Assembly (NCBI GenBank): GCA_045116915.1
Contig: JBGUMQ010000078.1
Coordinates: 10,473-74,472, forward strand
Direction: 5' to 3'
Length of the DNA stretch: 64,000 nucleotides
DNA from: UBA9732 sp045116915
GTDB lineage: Bacteria; Spirochaetota; Spirochaetia; Sphaerochaetales; Sphaerochaetaceae
Below the pieces are notes generated by a model. That model ran no database searches. It had not been told where the DNA came from and worked only from the letters and a program-made list of their open reading frames with translations. The position numbers and the translations under genes are program-made. This document shows, one piece after another, positions 17,274 through 25,173 of the stretch. Each line of letters opens with the position of its first letter. The stretch's first letter is position 1.

Positions 17274-19634
17274 TCATATTTTCTCGAAAGCCACCTTGCC
17301 GCTGGCGAACGTTCCGGTACGTCCGTTGTCGAACTTCACGTCCAGAACCTCGCGCCCGGCGAAATTCCTCTTGCCGGTGACTGTCCCGTCGCCGTAGAAA
17401 TCGCTGCGGATGCGGTCCCCGACCTCGTAGGTCACCGTCCCGGGGACCGGAGCGGGCTTCTTAGGAGCCGGAGCGGAGGCGTTCTGCATCCTGAGGTTCT
17501 TCAGGTTGTACTTGCCGGAATCCGTGGTTGCCGGCCTGGATACCGGGGCATCGCGCTTCTCCGTGTTGATGTAGTTCGAGGAATACTTCCCCGACGGGCT
17601 GTATCGGCTTGTGAAGCTGTTGCCGAATCCGTTGCCGTAACCGCTGCGGTAGTCCGACGAGCGGACTCCGAACCGGTACTGGTTCTGTCCTCCGAAACGG
17701 GATTTCAGGCGCATGTCCACGACATCGACATGGTCCTCGTCGATCTCGCGCAGGAACATGCTGGGAGTCTCGGGCTGGACATTGCCCCATCTGAGGCGGC
17801 TGGAGGCGCAGAACATGGACAGCTCGCGCTTGGCACGAGTCATGGCCACGTAGCAGATGCGCCGCTCCTCCTCTATGTCCTCGTGCGTCCTCTCGTCCAG
17901 GCGGCCGGGGAAGATCTCGTTCTCCATGCCGACCATGAAGACGCGCTCGAACTCCAGGCCCTTGGTGTTGTGCATGGTGATCAGCGTGACGCCTTCCTGG
18001 CTGCGGCCCTCCTCCTCTCCAAGGGACGAGGCATCGAGCGACGCGAGCTCGAGGAAGCTGTTGATCCCCTCCTGTCCGTCCGAGAACTGCTCCAAAGAGA
18101 GCATGTTCACAAGCTGCTCGATGTTCTCGGTGCGTTTGTTGACCTTGAGTTTCTCCTCGTTGTCGCGCCTTACGTAGTAGTCCAGGATCCCGAACTCGAC
18201 AAGGACATGCTTGAGGAAATGCCCGTTGTCGATGGTTCCGAAAAGACCGCTGCATCTGGCATAGGCCTCCGTGAAGAAGCGTATGCCGTTGACCGCAACG
18301 CCCTTCACGATCCCCTGGTCGACCGCCTTCCGGCATGCAAGGATGACATCGCCTGCCAGGCTTTCGTCCTGTGCGGCGAGCTCCAGGATGCGCTCGATGG
18401 TGACATCGCCGATCTTCCTTGCCGGTTTGTTGACCATCCTCTGGAACGAGACGCTGTCGCGCGGGTTCGTCATGAGCGATATCATGGCGATGCAGTCGCG
18501 GATCTCCTCCCTGTCGTAGAACCTGAGCGAGCCGACCAGATGGTACGGGATGTCGTTTATCATCAGACGGTCCTCGAAATCCTTCGACTGCGAGTTCGTC
18601 CTGTACAGTATGGCGCTGTTGCGGTAGGCCGCCGGGTCGGCCGCATGGGCCTTCTTCAGGAGGTCGATGACCTGCTGGGCCTCATCGAAACCGTTGTCCA
18701 CATAATAGATCTTCGGAAGCGAGCCGCCCTTCTTGTCCGCGGACAGCGACTTGTCGGCCCTTGTCTCGTTGTTCACGATCACGTCTTTGGCGGCGTTGAG
18801 TATGCTCTCCGTGCACCTGTAGTTGGTACCGAGGACAACCTTCCGGGTTCCCTTGAACGCATTGGGGAAATCCAGGATGTTCTTCACCTCGGCGCCCCTG
18901 AAGCGGTAGATGCTCTGGTCGTCGTCGCCCACGGCGCAGATGAACGTGTCCGGACCGACGATCTGCTTCAGAAGCAGGAACTGGGCCTTGTTGGAGTCCT
19001 GATACTCGTCGACCAGGACCATGGAGAAACGCCTCTGTATCTCCTCCTTAACGGACGGGTTGTTCTCCAGAAGCTCGATGGACTTGATTATCATGTCGGC
19101 GAAGTCGACGTTGCCGGTGCGTTTGAGGCTTTCCTCGTATCCGTGGTAGTAGCGGAAAAGGCGCTCGTCGTTCCTGCCGGGTTTCTCCATGCGGTCCTTG
19201 AGCACGGCGATCTTCCTGTAGTATGCGGCGATCTCCTTCTTGTTGTCGTCCCCGAACGCCTGGCAGAGCAGGTTCACGCTGTCATCGTCGTCGTAGATCT
19301 TGAAGTTCGGGTCCAGCCCCACCAGCTGGCCGTACTTGCGCAGGAGCCACACGCCGAACGAGTGGAAAGTCCTTATCATGACCTGGCGGCCCTCGTCTCC
19401 GATCATGTCCACAACCCTGTCCTGCATCTCCTTGCACGCCTTGTTGGTGAACGTGACGGCGAGTATGCGGTACGGCCTGACCTTGAGCTGGTCTATGGCG
19501 TATGCGATCTTGGTCGTTATGACCCTTGTCTTTCCGCTTCCGGCTCCGGCGAACACCAGCAGGGAGCCTTCGTTTATCAGGACGGCCTCGCGCTGCTGTT
19601 CGTTCAGCCTGTCCATCAGGTCCTGCATGCTCAT
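17274..19634 (-). CDS. pcrA: UvrD/PcrA-type superfamily 1 DNA helicase
   Basis: A 786-residue 3'-5' DNA helicase. The Q-like start LNEQQREAV, Walker A GAGSGKT, motif Ic TFHSFG, Walker B DEYQDSN, motif III GDDDQSIYRFRGA and motif VI VAMTRAKREL are all present. The C-terminus (about 680-786) is basic and Gly/Ser/Tyr rich and ends in a Tudor-like PcrA domain (VTYEVGDRIRSDFYGDGTVTGKRNF), which binds RNA polymerase in PcrA. It works in nucleotide excision repair, replication and conflict resolution. The ATG at 19634 overlaps the rimO stop as ATGA, so the two are translationally coupled. Confidence 0.93.
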   Translation of the reverse strand: MSMQDLMDRLNEQQREAVLINEGSLLVFAGAGSGKTRVITTKIAYAIDQLKVRPYRILAVTFTNKACKEMQDRVVDMIGDEGRQVMIRTFHSFGVWLLRKYGQLVGLDPNFKIYDDDDSVNLLCQAFGDDNKKEIAAYYRKIAVLKDRMEKPGRNDERLFRYYHGYEESLKRTGNVDFADMIIKSIELLENNPSVKEEIQRRFSMVLVDEYQDSNKAQFLLLKQIVGPDTFICAVGDDDQSIYRFRGAEVKNILDFPNAFKGTRKVVLGTNYRCTESILNAAKDVIVNNETRADKSLSADKKGGSLPKIYYVDNGFDEAQQVIDLLKKAHAADPAAYRNSAILYRTNSQSKDFEDRLMINDIPYHLVGSLRFYDREEIRDCIAMISLMTNPRDSVSFQRMVNKPARKIGDVTIERILELAAQDESLAGDVILACRKAVDQGIVKGVAVNGIRFFTEAYARCSGLFGTIDNGHFLKHVLVEFGILDYYVRRDNEEKLKVNKRTENIEQLVNMLSLEQFSDGQEGINSFLELASLDASSLGEEEGRSQEGVTLITMHNTKGLEFERVFMVGMENEIFPGRLDERTHEDIEEERRICYVAMTRAKRELSMFCASSRLRWGNVQPETPSMFLREIDEDHVDVVDMRLKSRFGGQNQYRFGVRSSDYRSGYGNGFGNSFTSRYSPSGKYSSNYINTEKRDAPVSRPATTDSGKYNLKNLRMQNASAPAPKKPAPVPGTVTYEVGDRIRSDFYGDGTVTGKRNFAGREVLDVKFDNGRTGTFASGKVAFEKI

Positions 19635-20995
19635 ATCCTCACCGCCTCCAGATCCACCCCGTTGACCTTGGTTATCCCGCACCTGTACACGTTGCCGGGG
19701 ACCATGCCGCGGCCCATGACCACGGTGAGGCCGTCGACCTCGGGGGCCTGGGCCCAGAACCTTCCTATGGCCAGGTCCTCGCCTTCTATCAGCTCCTCGA
19801 TCAGAACGTCGTATTCCTTCCCGACGAACTCCTGCAGGCGTTCGGCCGTGATCCTCTCCTGGAGCTTCTCCAGCTTCTTCTGCCGTTTGGCGGCGACCTT
19901 GGAAAGCGCCTGGTGGGTCTTCTCGTCAGTGAGGTCCCAGGCATAGGTGCCTTCCTCACGAGAGTATACGAACGACCCCATCCAGTTGAAGCGGTTCTCC
20001 TTCACGAAGTCGTAGACGAGGTCGAAATCGGCATCGGTCTCCCCCGGGAAACCGAGCATGATGGTGGTCCTGATCACGCACTCGGGCAGGGCCTCGCGGA
20101 TGCGGCGCACCATGGCGGTGTAGCTGTCGGCGTTCCCCATGCGCTTCATGGGCCTGAGCAACTTCTCGCTGGCGTGCTGGATGGGGATGTCGAAGTACGG
20201 CATGATCTTGGGGTTGGTCCTGATCATGTCCAGTATCTCATAGGGGAAGGCATCGGGATGGATGTAGAGCATCCTGACCCTGAAGTCACCCTCTATGTCG
20301 GTGATTTTCTGAAGAAGCTCGAGGAAACGGCTTTTGCCGCCCATGTCGGTACCGTATGCGGCCAGGTCCTGCGCGATGAGGTTTATCTCGCGCACTCCCC
20401 TTGAGACCAGGGTGCGGGCCTCGTCCAGGATGCTCTCCATGCTCCTTGAGCGCAGACCTCCGCGGATGAGCGGGATGGCGCAGAAGCCGCATCTGTGGTT
20501 GCAGCCCTCGGATATCTTGAGATAGGCGCTGCCGGGATAGTTGAAAAGCCTGTCCCTGCCGTAGATTTCGGAATCGGGATCGGGGTATTCGGGAACAAGG
20601 AGGGCCGTCCCTTCCTTGTTCTTATCCTTGTCTTTGTCCAGACCGCGGACGAAACCGTTGATCAGCTTAAGGTCCCTGTTTCCGAACACGCCGTCGGCCT
20701 CGGGAAGCTGCTCCGACAGCTCCTGACCGTAGCGCTGTGCAAGGCAGCCGGCCACGACTATCCTGGCATCGGGATTCTGTTCCCTGAGCTCGAAGAACGT
20801 GTTGATGGACTCTTCCCTTGCGCTTTCGATGAAACCGCAGGTGTTGACCAGGATCAGGTCGGCCTGCGATGCGTCGTCCGTCAGGACCCACCCGTCGGAG
20901 GCAAGGCTGCAGGCCATGACCTCGGCATCGACCTGGTTCTTGGCGCACCCCAGGTTCTCTATATAAAGGTATCTTGAGCTGTCGTTTTTTCCCAT
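19631..20995 (-). CDS. rimO: Ribosomal protein S12 methylthiotransferase RimO
   Basis: A 454-residue radical-SAM methylthiotransferase. The UPF0004 domain opens with YIENLGCAKNQVDAE, whose ENLGCAKN form separates RimO from MiaB. Its three cluster cysteines sit in LGCAKN, NTCGF and AGCLAQ. The radical SAM site is CNHRCGFC and the C-terminal TRAM domain starts near 385. It methylthiolates Asp of ribosomal protein S12. pcrA overlaps its end by four bases. Confidence 0.95.
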   Translation of the reverse strand: MGKNDSSRYLYIENLGCAKNQVDAEVMACSLASDGWVLTDDASQADLILVNTCGFIESAREESINTFFELREQNPDARIVVAGCLAQRYGQELSEQLPEADGVFGNRDLKLINGFVRGLDKDKDKNKEGTALLVPEYPDPDSEIYGRDRLFNYPGSAYLKISEGCNHRCGFCAIPLIRGGLRSRSMESILDEARTLVSRGVREINLIAQDLAAYGTDMGGKSRFLELLQKITDIEGDFRVRMLYIHPDAFPYEILDMIRTNPKIMPYFDIPIQHASEKLLRPMKRMGNADSYTAMVRRIREALPECVIRTTIMLGFPGETDADFDLVYDFVKENRFNWMGSFVYSREEGTYAWDLTDEKTHQALSKVAAKRQKKLEKLQERITAERLQEFVGKEYDVLIEELIEGEDLAIGRFWAQAPEVDGLTVVMGRGMVPGNVYRCGITKVNGVDLEAVRI

Positions 20996-21051
20996 GCCCT
21001 AAGTGTCCGTTTTATGCACCCCGTAGTCAAGATGAGTCACGTCGATTGATG

Positions 21052-21080
21052 TTGCCGGCAGGCGCAATCGGGGGTAGAAT
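21052..21080 (+). promoter_or_regulatory. Leaderless-type promoter of the aroA-like gene
   Basis: TTGCCG (21052-21057), a 17-base spacer and TAGAAT (21075-21080), nine bases before the ATG at 21090. The leader would be only a few bases. A second in-frame ATG at 21096 is also possible. Confidence 0.45.
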
Positions 21081-21089
21081 TGAAGTGCA

Positions 21090-22358
21090 ATGGAAATGCT
21101 TCTTCACCCCGGTTCCGTATGGGGCCGGGTAGACATACCGGCTTCCAAAAGCCAGACGATACATGCGCTGCTCATCGCGCTTTTCTCACGGAGCGTGAGC
21201 ACCATAACGAACCCGCTCATCTGTTCCGACACGCAGGCGTGCCTTGATTTCTGCGTCAAGCTCGGTGCGGTCGTACGCTACAGCGGTGACACCATGGTCG
21301 TAGACTCCACGGCACTGAGCCCGAAGGACGGGATCGAAATCGATTGCAAGAGCAGCGGAACCACGCTCTACTTCGCCACGGCGCTGGGCTGCACGCTGGG
21401 CTCCGACATGAGGTTCACCGGTGATGCCCCGCTTCTCAGGCGTCCGGTCCGGCCGCTTCTTTCCAGCCTCCACGACCTGGGGGCTAACGCCGACCCGTCG
21501 GTGGAGAACGCCCCGTACAGCGTCTGCGGGCCTCTTCTGGGCGGCCATACGAGCATCAGGTGCATGACCGGACAGTTCCTGACGGCCCTCATGCTGGCTG
21601 CCCCGCTTGCAAAGGGGGATACGACCATCGACGTCTTCCTGCTCAGGGAGAAGAGCGCCGTACGCACCACGGAGATATGGCTTGAGAAGGAAGGCATCGA
21701 TTTCTTCCGCGACGACGACATGAACCACTACACGTTCCGCGGCGGGCAGTCGTACAAAGCCCTGGAGACGGACATAAACGGCGACTTCTCGCTCGCCGCG
21801 ATCTTCTTCTGCGCAGCGGCCATAACGGCAAGCACCATAACCGTCACCCATCTGGATGCCCGGAGCTCGCAGGCGGACAGGGATATCCTGTCCATCCTCT
21901 CCTCCATGGGTTGCTCTGTCAGGACCGAGGGCCACAGCGTCACACTCACGGGGCCATCGCGTCTGAAGGCCGTGGACATAGACATGAGCGGGATTCCGGA
22001 CCTGCTTCCGGCGCTTGCCGTGACATCGTGCTTCGCCTCCGGCCCCGTGAGGCTGGACAACGTCTCGCAGAACATCTTCAGGGGAACAAAGGAGCGGAGC
22101 GCCGTCATCGCGTCGAACATCAATGCGATGGGAGGCCAGGCCCAGCTTCTCAGGGACTCGCTAGTCGTCTACCCGATCCATGCGTTCCGCAACGACTGCT
22201 GCGTGCTGGGATTCGGCGATCCGAGGATCGTCATGGCCATGGCGCTGGCCTCGCTCAGGTGCACAGGGGCTCTTTCCATCGGAGACTCCGAGTGCGTGGA
22301 GGAACTCTACCCCGGATTCTTCGACATTTTCAGGAGTGTGACGGTCACCAACGGCTGA
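21090..22358 (+). CDS. aroA: EPSP synthase-like protein with atypical active-site residues
   Basis: A 422-residue member of the EPSP synthase family with two similar lobes; length and fold landmarks are normal (PASKSQTIHALLIA, SGTTLYFA, GQFLTALMLAAPLA, SGIPDLLPALAV, GDPRIVMAMALA). In Escherichia coli AroA, Lys22-Ser23-Arg27, Arg100 and Arg344 bind phosphoenolpyruvate or shikimate-3-phosphate. Here Lys20-Ser21 are kept, but the Arg27 place is His25, the Arg100 place is Tyr94, and the KETDR loop reads KERSA (334-338). Asp304 and Glu335 remain. No other shikimate gene is nearby. It may be a divergent EPSP synthase or a homologue with another substrate. Confidence 0.75.
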   Translation: MEMLLHPGSVWGRVDIPASKSQTIHALLIALFSRSVSTITNPLICSDTQACLDFCVKLGAVVRYSGDTMVVDSTALSPKDGIEIDCKSSGTTLYFATALGCTLGSDMRFTGDAPLLRRPVRPLLSSLHDLGANADPSVENAPYSVCGPLLGGHTSIRCMTGQFLTALMLAAPLAKGDTTIDVFLLREKSAVRTTEIWLEKEGIDFFRDDDMNHYTFRGGQSYKALETDINGDFSLAAIFFCAAAITASTITVTHLDARSSQADRDILSILSSMGCSVRTEGHSVTLTGPSRLKAVDIDMSGIPDLLPALAVTSCFASGPVRLDNVSQNIFRGTKERSAVIASNINAMGGQAQLLRDSLVVYPIHAFRNDCCVLGFGDPRIVMAMALASLRCTGALSIGDSECVEELYPGFFDIFRSVTVTNG

Positions 22359-22466
22359 GGGCGGCCGTTTTCCGGCCATCATGATAGTGGGCTACAACTT
22401 TTTCAACTGATTTCAGGCATAAAAGTTTATTATTACAACTTTTTGGTCTGATTCTCGATAAAAAAG

Positions 22467-22472
22467 TTGACA
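22467..22472 (+). promoter_or_regulatory. Possible promoter -35 box ahead of the structured element
   Basis: A perfect TTGACA at 22467-22472 lies in an AT-rich stretch. The hexamer 17 bases downstream is CATACG, a weak -10. With the terminator at 22587-22618 it could define a short rightward transcript. Confidence 0.3.
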
Positions 22473-22484
22473 ATGTACAAATGC

Positions 22485-22502
22485 AGCGGCATACGGGAGT
22501 CG
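22485..22502 (+). repeat. 18-bp copy of the tRNA-Gly 3' end
   Basis: AGCGGCATACGGGAGTCG occurs here and again at 22619-22636, where it is the T-arm and acceptor 3' strand of tRNA-Gly (same orientation, 134 bases apart). A separate partial copy of a tRNA 3' end is what integration at a tRNA gene leaves behind. An old tRNA duplication is the alternative. Confidence 0.7.
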
Positions 22503-22618
22503 TCGCTCCGCTACCCCACCTTCACCCGGAACGCTCCACCGGAGCCTCCCGGGCTCGTACCGACTCCCGACGTAGGATATTAAAAAGGCACAGGGGCAAA
22601 TGGCCCTTGTGCCTTTTT
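22494..22618 (+). ncRNA. Putative structured RNA of unknown class, ending at a terminator
   Basis: CGGGAGTCG (22494-22502) pairs perfectly with CGACTCCCG (22561-22569). Inside, CCCGG-AAC-GCTCC-ACC-GGAGC-CTC-CCGGG (22525-22553) forms a second hairpin with a symmetric 3x3 loop. On the plus strand the element is followed by an intrinsic terminator (22587-22618) and preceded by TTGACA. It does not show the GGAA-loop signature of SRP RNA and does not fold as a tRNA on either strand. It overlaps the duplicated tRNA 3' end. Strand and transcription are inferred. Confidence 0.4.
22587..22618. terminator. Bidirectional intrinsic terminator
   Basis: GGCACAGGGGC (22587-22597) pairs with GCCCTTGTGCC (22603-22613), with one G-U pair. 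It is flanked by AAAAA on the left and TTTTT on the right, so it works on both strands. On the minus strand it directly follows tRNA-Gly. Confidence 0.85.
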
Positions 22619-22689
22619 AGCGGCATACGGGAGTCGGACCCGCCTCACAAGCTTGGGAAGCTCGTGCACTACCGATGTGCTAATGCCGC
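22619..22689 (-). tRNA. tRNA-Gly (anticodon CCC)
   Basis: The cloverleaf can be drawn by hand. Acceptor GCGGCAT pairs with ATGCCGC (7 perfect pairs), D-stem GCAC/GTGC with loop ATCGGTA, anticodon stem CGAGC/GCTTG with loop TTCCCAA (anticodon CCC), and T-stem GCGGG/CCCGT with loop TCCGACT. The discriminator is U, as usual for bacterial tRNA-Gly. CCA is not encoded (AAA follows). Its promoter overlaps the end of the nuclease gene and a bidirectional terminator follows at once. Confidence 0.95.
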
Positions 22690-22703
22690 CTGATGTGACC
22701 AAT

Positions 22704-22730
22704 ATTATAGCTTTTCCTGTTTCTTTTCAA
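22704..22730 (-). promoter_or_regulatory. Promoter of tRNA-Gly
   Basis: Minus strand: TTGAAA (22725-22730), a short 15-base spacer and TATAAT (22704-22709), which overlaps the stop codon of the nuclease gene. The tRNA 5' end lies 14 bases downstream of the -10 box. Confidence 0.6.
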
Positions 22731-23808
22731 CCTTGAACAGGCTGTTGAAGAAATCCAGCACGGAACGCTTGGCTTCGCCGAAGTTGGTGTACAGGAAATA
22801 CAGCACGCTCTCCCAGGGGTCCTGAGGCTGCGTCTGCTGGACAACGGGGGTCTCGCCGTAGCCTGTCCCGCTCAGGTCGTAACCGTATTTCGCGGCGGTC
22901 GAAGTCCTGCTGAAATCACCCAAATCCCAGAGCGAGACATCGAACGTGGACTCCAGGGCGCTCTCATCGGCATCATCCAGAAGCGGGAAGAAATCGATTC
23001 CGGTGAGCTTCTCGACATCGTCCACGGAGACCGCGAACGCCGACAGGCTGCCCTTGTCGTCCTGGGCCAGGATGAAGCCGATGGCCTTCTTCTCCGGCTC
23101 CAGGTAATCCAGGATGACCTTGTAGTAGTAGTTGGGGACCGAGACGTTGTTCGCGCCGATGGTCTTGTAGGGACCGTCGGTGAGGACAGGTCCGGTGACC
23201 ACGCAGATCTCCCGGTTCTGGGCGGCCATCGTCCTTACGGCGGACTCCAGCTTGCTCCAGATGCCGGCGTTGAACGAGTGGGTCTGGGGACTCATGTTGG
23301 ACAGGAAGAACGAGTCGTCCATGGCCTCGGCGGACCATTTCTGGTCGGCGGCGGGAATCAGGTGGCCCCTGTCGTAGCCGGATCCCCTGTAGTCGGCCAG
23401 CGTGGCGCTGCCGGTGGGGATGGACGGGTCCTCGCGGAAGTTGTCCGCCCTGTCCGTCTCGGCTGCGAAGACCTCGTCCGCAGTCAGCAGGTAAGCCACC
23501 CAGACGGGCTGCTCGTGTTCCTCGCTGTAGGATAGCGTGTAGCCGGTATGCTGCACGACTATGTCGCCGGATGAACGGGCCGGGATGGCAAGCTCCTCGG
23601 AGACCGAGCCGAACACAAGCTCCGTGCCCAGCGGATTCTCCACCGGGGTGAGGATGAAGACCGTCACGGCTATTGCCAGCAGGATGAGGATCCAGATGAC
23701 GGGATGCTTTTTCGCGGACTTGCGCACTTCCCTTGTCACGGTTCTGGAAACCTGTGACGATTGCCTGTTACTGCTGCTTGATGTGTTTTTCTTTTTCTGT
23801 TCAGCCAT
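22705..23808 (-). CDS. Membrane-anchored DNA/RNA non-specific endonuclease (NucA/NUC1 family)
   Basis: A 367-residue protein. A Lys/Ser-rich cytoplasmic start and one membrane anchor (about 36-55) precede an Endonuclease_NS domain with the catalytic DRGH motif (146-149; His149 general base) and the metal-binding Asn in FLSNMSPQ (Asn171). The C-terminal ~70 residues are low in similarity and end with a basic helix. Orientation of the anchor places the nuclease outside the cytoplasm, so it probably degrades extracellular nucleic acid for nutrition. Last gene of the leftward run; ATG 7 bases from the protease stop. The stop codon is part of the tRNA-Gly -10 box. Confidence 0.87.
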   Translation of the reverse strand: MAEQKKKNTSSSSNRQSSQVSRTVTREVRKSAKKHPVIWILILLAIAVTVFILTPVENPLGTELVFGSVSEELAIPARSSGDIVVQHTGYTLSYSEEHEQPVWVAYLLTADEVFAAETDRADNFREDPSIPTGSATLADYRGSGYDRGHLIPAADQKWSAEAMDDSFFLSNMSPQTHSFNAGIWSKLESAVRTMAAQNREICVVTGPVLTDGPYKTIGANNVSVPNYYYKVILDYLEPEKKAIGFILAQDDKGSLSAFAVSVDDVEKLTGIDFFPLLDDADESALESTFDVSLWDLGDFSRTSTAAKYGYDLSGTGYGETPVVQQTQPQDPWESVLYFLYTNFGEAKRSVLDFFNSLFKVEKKQEKL

Positions 23809-23814
23809 TGCAGA

Positions 23815-24681
23815 TCATTCCTTTGCATTTCCGGCTTCGGTTTTCCTGCCGCTTGCCATGATCACGGCCATGCAGCTGAGGACAACGCAGACCACGGTCT
23901 GGACAACCATGCCCGGTCCGATGTTGTTGCTGTGCGTCCAAACAGCGTTGGTGATGAGGGCGGCATCCTTGTACGTGAACAGCCATGCGTTGACGAGGTT
24001 GTTCGCAAGATGGATTCCGATTGCGGCCTCGATCCCCCGCGTCCTGAGGGTCACGGCCATGAGCGCGAAACCCATGATGAAGTAGAAGACCATGGCGTAG
24101 ACCGCCTGAGGTCCCTGGACCTCGGGGTTCTGGAAATGGAAGACCGTGAACACGACGGCGGATGCCAGACAGTACCAGAGCTTCTGCTTGCCGCGCTTTT
24201 CCATCTCGTCGGACACGAAGTACACCACGTAGGCCCTGCAGAGGATCTCCTCAAGGAAAGCCGCCAGAGACACCAGCACGAAAGCAAGCAGGAAGTCCAC
24301 CGGCCAGCCGCTCTGGAGTGTGTATGTGAAGTCCGACGGTGATATCGCCATCATGATGAACGTGCTGCCTGCTCCCGTGACCGCCATGGCGGCGAAACCG
24401 GTCAGGAACGGCGCGGTACGGAAGGTCTGCCCCTCCGACAACATCTTCCGGAACGGGAACTTCAGAAAGCGCGACACGACCACGACGGTGACCAGCAGGA
24501 AAGTGGCATAGCTGATGATGTTCAGCACGATGCCCATCCTCTGGCTCATCTTCCCGTGCGGCATGACCATGGACAGGATCAGGTAGATGATGAAGACAAG
24601 CGGGAGGCCGAAGAACCACTTCACCAGCCTTCCCATCTTCTCCCTGCCGTACATAGGCTTGCGGACCCTTTTCTCGCTCAT
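23815..24681 (-). CDS. CPBP-family intramembrane metalloprotease (Abi)
   Basis: A 288-residue polytopic membrane protein with the CPBP motifs EEILCR (Glu144-Glu145, Arg149), FTVFHF and the HLANN motif near 225-229, which together bind the metal. The family includes CAAX-prenyl-like and bacteriocin-immunity proteases; the substrate here is unknown. Start at 24681 has AGGTGG five bases upstream; the GTG at 24690 overlaps that site. It lies 10 bases after the flavodoxin-like gene in the leftward run. Confidence 0.85.
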   Translation of the reverse strand: MSEKRVRKPMYGREKMGRLVKWFFGLPLVFIIYLILSMVMPHGKMSQRMGIVLNIISYATFLLVTVVVVSRFLKFPFRKMLSEGQTFRTAPFLTGFAAMAVTGAGSTFIMMAISPSDFTYTLQSGWPVDFLLAFVLVSLAAFLEEILCRAYVVYFVSDEMEKRGKQKLWYCLASAVVFTVFHFQNPEVQGPQAVYAMVFYFIMGFALMAVTLRTRGIEAAIGIHLANNLVNAWLFTYKDAALITNAVWTHSNNIGPGMVVQTVVCVVLSCMAVIMASGRKTEAGNAKE

Positions 24682-24691
24682 CGGACCCACC

Positions 24692-25159
24692 TTACTTCAG
24701 CTTTATCCCGTGGGCCTTCATGTACCACATGGTTCCCACGCTTCCCTTCGCCAGCTGTATGTCACCCGAACGGATGGCCGACACGACGGCATCGATGTCC
24801 TGCTGCGTGGCATCATGGCCGAGCGTGGTGCTCAGACTTGGCGCGCACCCGACCTTGGCGCAGAGCTTCTCGACGATCTTGAGCGCATGGTCGGGCCTGC
24901 CGTCACAGATGCAGACAGAGAACATGTACTGCATGCCGCTGAGGTCGTACTCGCCCAAGACACCGGTGATGAAATCCATGACATCCCCGGGGGCTCCCTT
25001 CCCATCCTTTTCGAAAACCAGTCCGAGGCTGTCGAAATCACTCAGACAGCCGGGATCGGACAGGGCACGCTCCATGGAGACCGCGCTGCAGTCCCCCAGT
25101 CTCTCCGCGATCGCGCATGCGGCTTCGGCGCATGCCTGTGTGTGTGCTATTACGAACAT
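24692..25159 (-). CDS. Flavodoxin-like fold protein of unknown function
   Basis: A 155-residue protein that starts FVIAHTQACAEAACAIAERL, reminiscent of the first strand and phosphate loop of flavodoxin-like proteins. Alternating beta and alpha segments follow (DSLGLVFEKDGKGAPGDVMDFI, MQYMFSVCICDGRP). It is Cys-rich for its size (about seven). A flavin-binding role is possible but the classic T/SxTxxT loop is not conserved. Start at 25159 follows GGGGGAG with a short spacer; longer in-frame starts overlap the MATE gene. Gaps to neighbours are 10 and 14 bases. Confidence 0.6.
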   Translation of the reverse strand: MFVIAHTQACAEAACAIAERLGDCSAVSMERALSDPGCLSDFDSLGLVFEKDGKGAPGDVMDFITGVLGEYDLSGMQYMFSVCICDGRPDHALKIVEKLCAKVGCAPSLSTTLGHDATQQDIDAVVSAIRSGDIQLAKGSVGTMWYMKAHGIKLK

Positions 25160-25173
25160 TTTCTCCCCCTCCC

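Noticed and set aside
17244..19946. Long plus-strand open frame opposite the helicase gene
   Set aside because: Composition (Val, Leu, His, Asp rich, no motif) is that of an antisense shadow; the minus strand encodes an intact UvrD/PcrA helicase.
22485..22569. A second tRNA gene
   Set aside because: Only the 3' T-arm and acceptor strand are matched; neither strand gives a D-arm, an anticodon arm or a matching 5' acceptor strand.
22494..22569. SRP 4.5S RNA
   Set aside because: The conserved GGAA tetraloop with its AGCAG/CAGG symmetric loop is missing on both strands.
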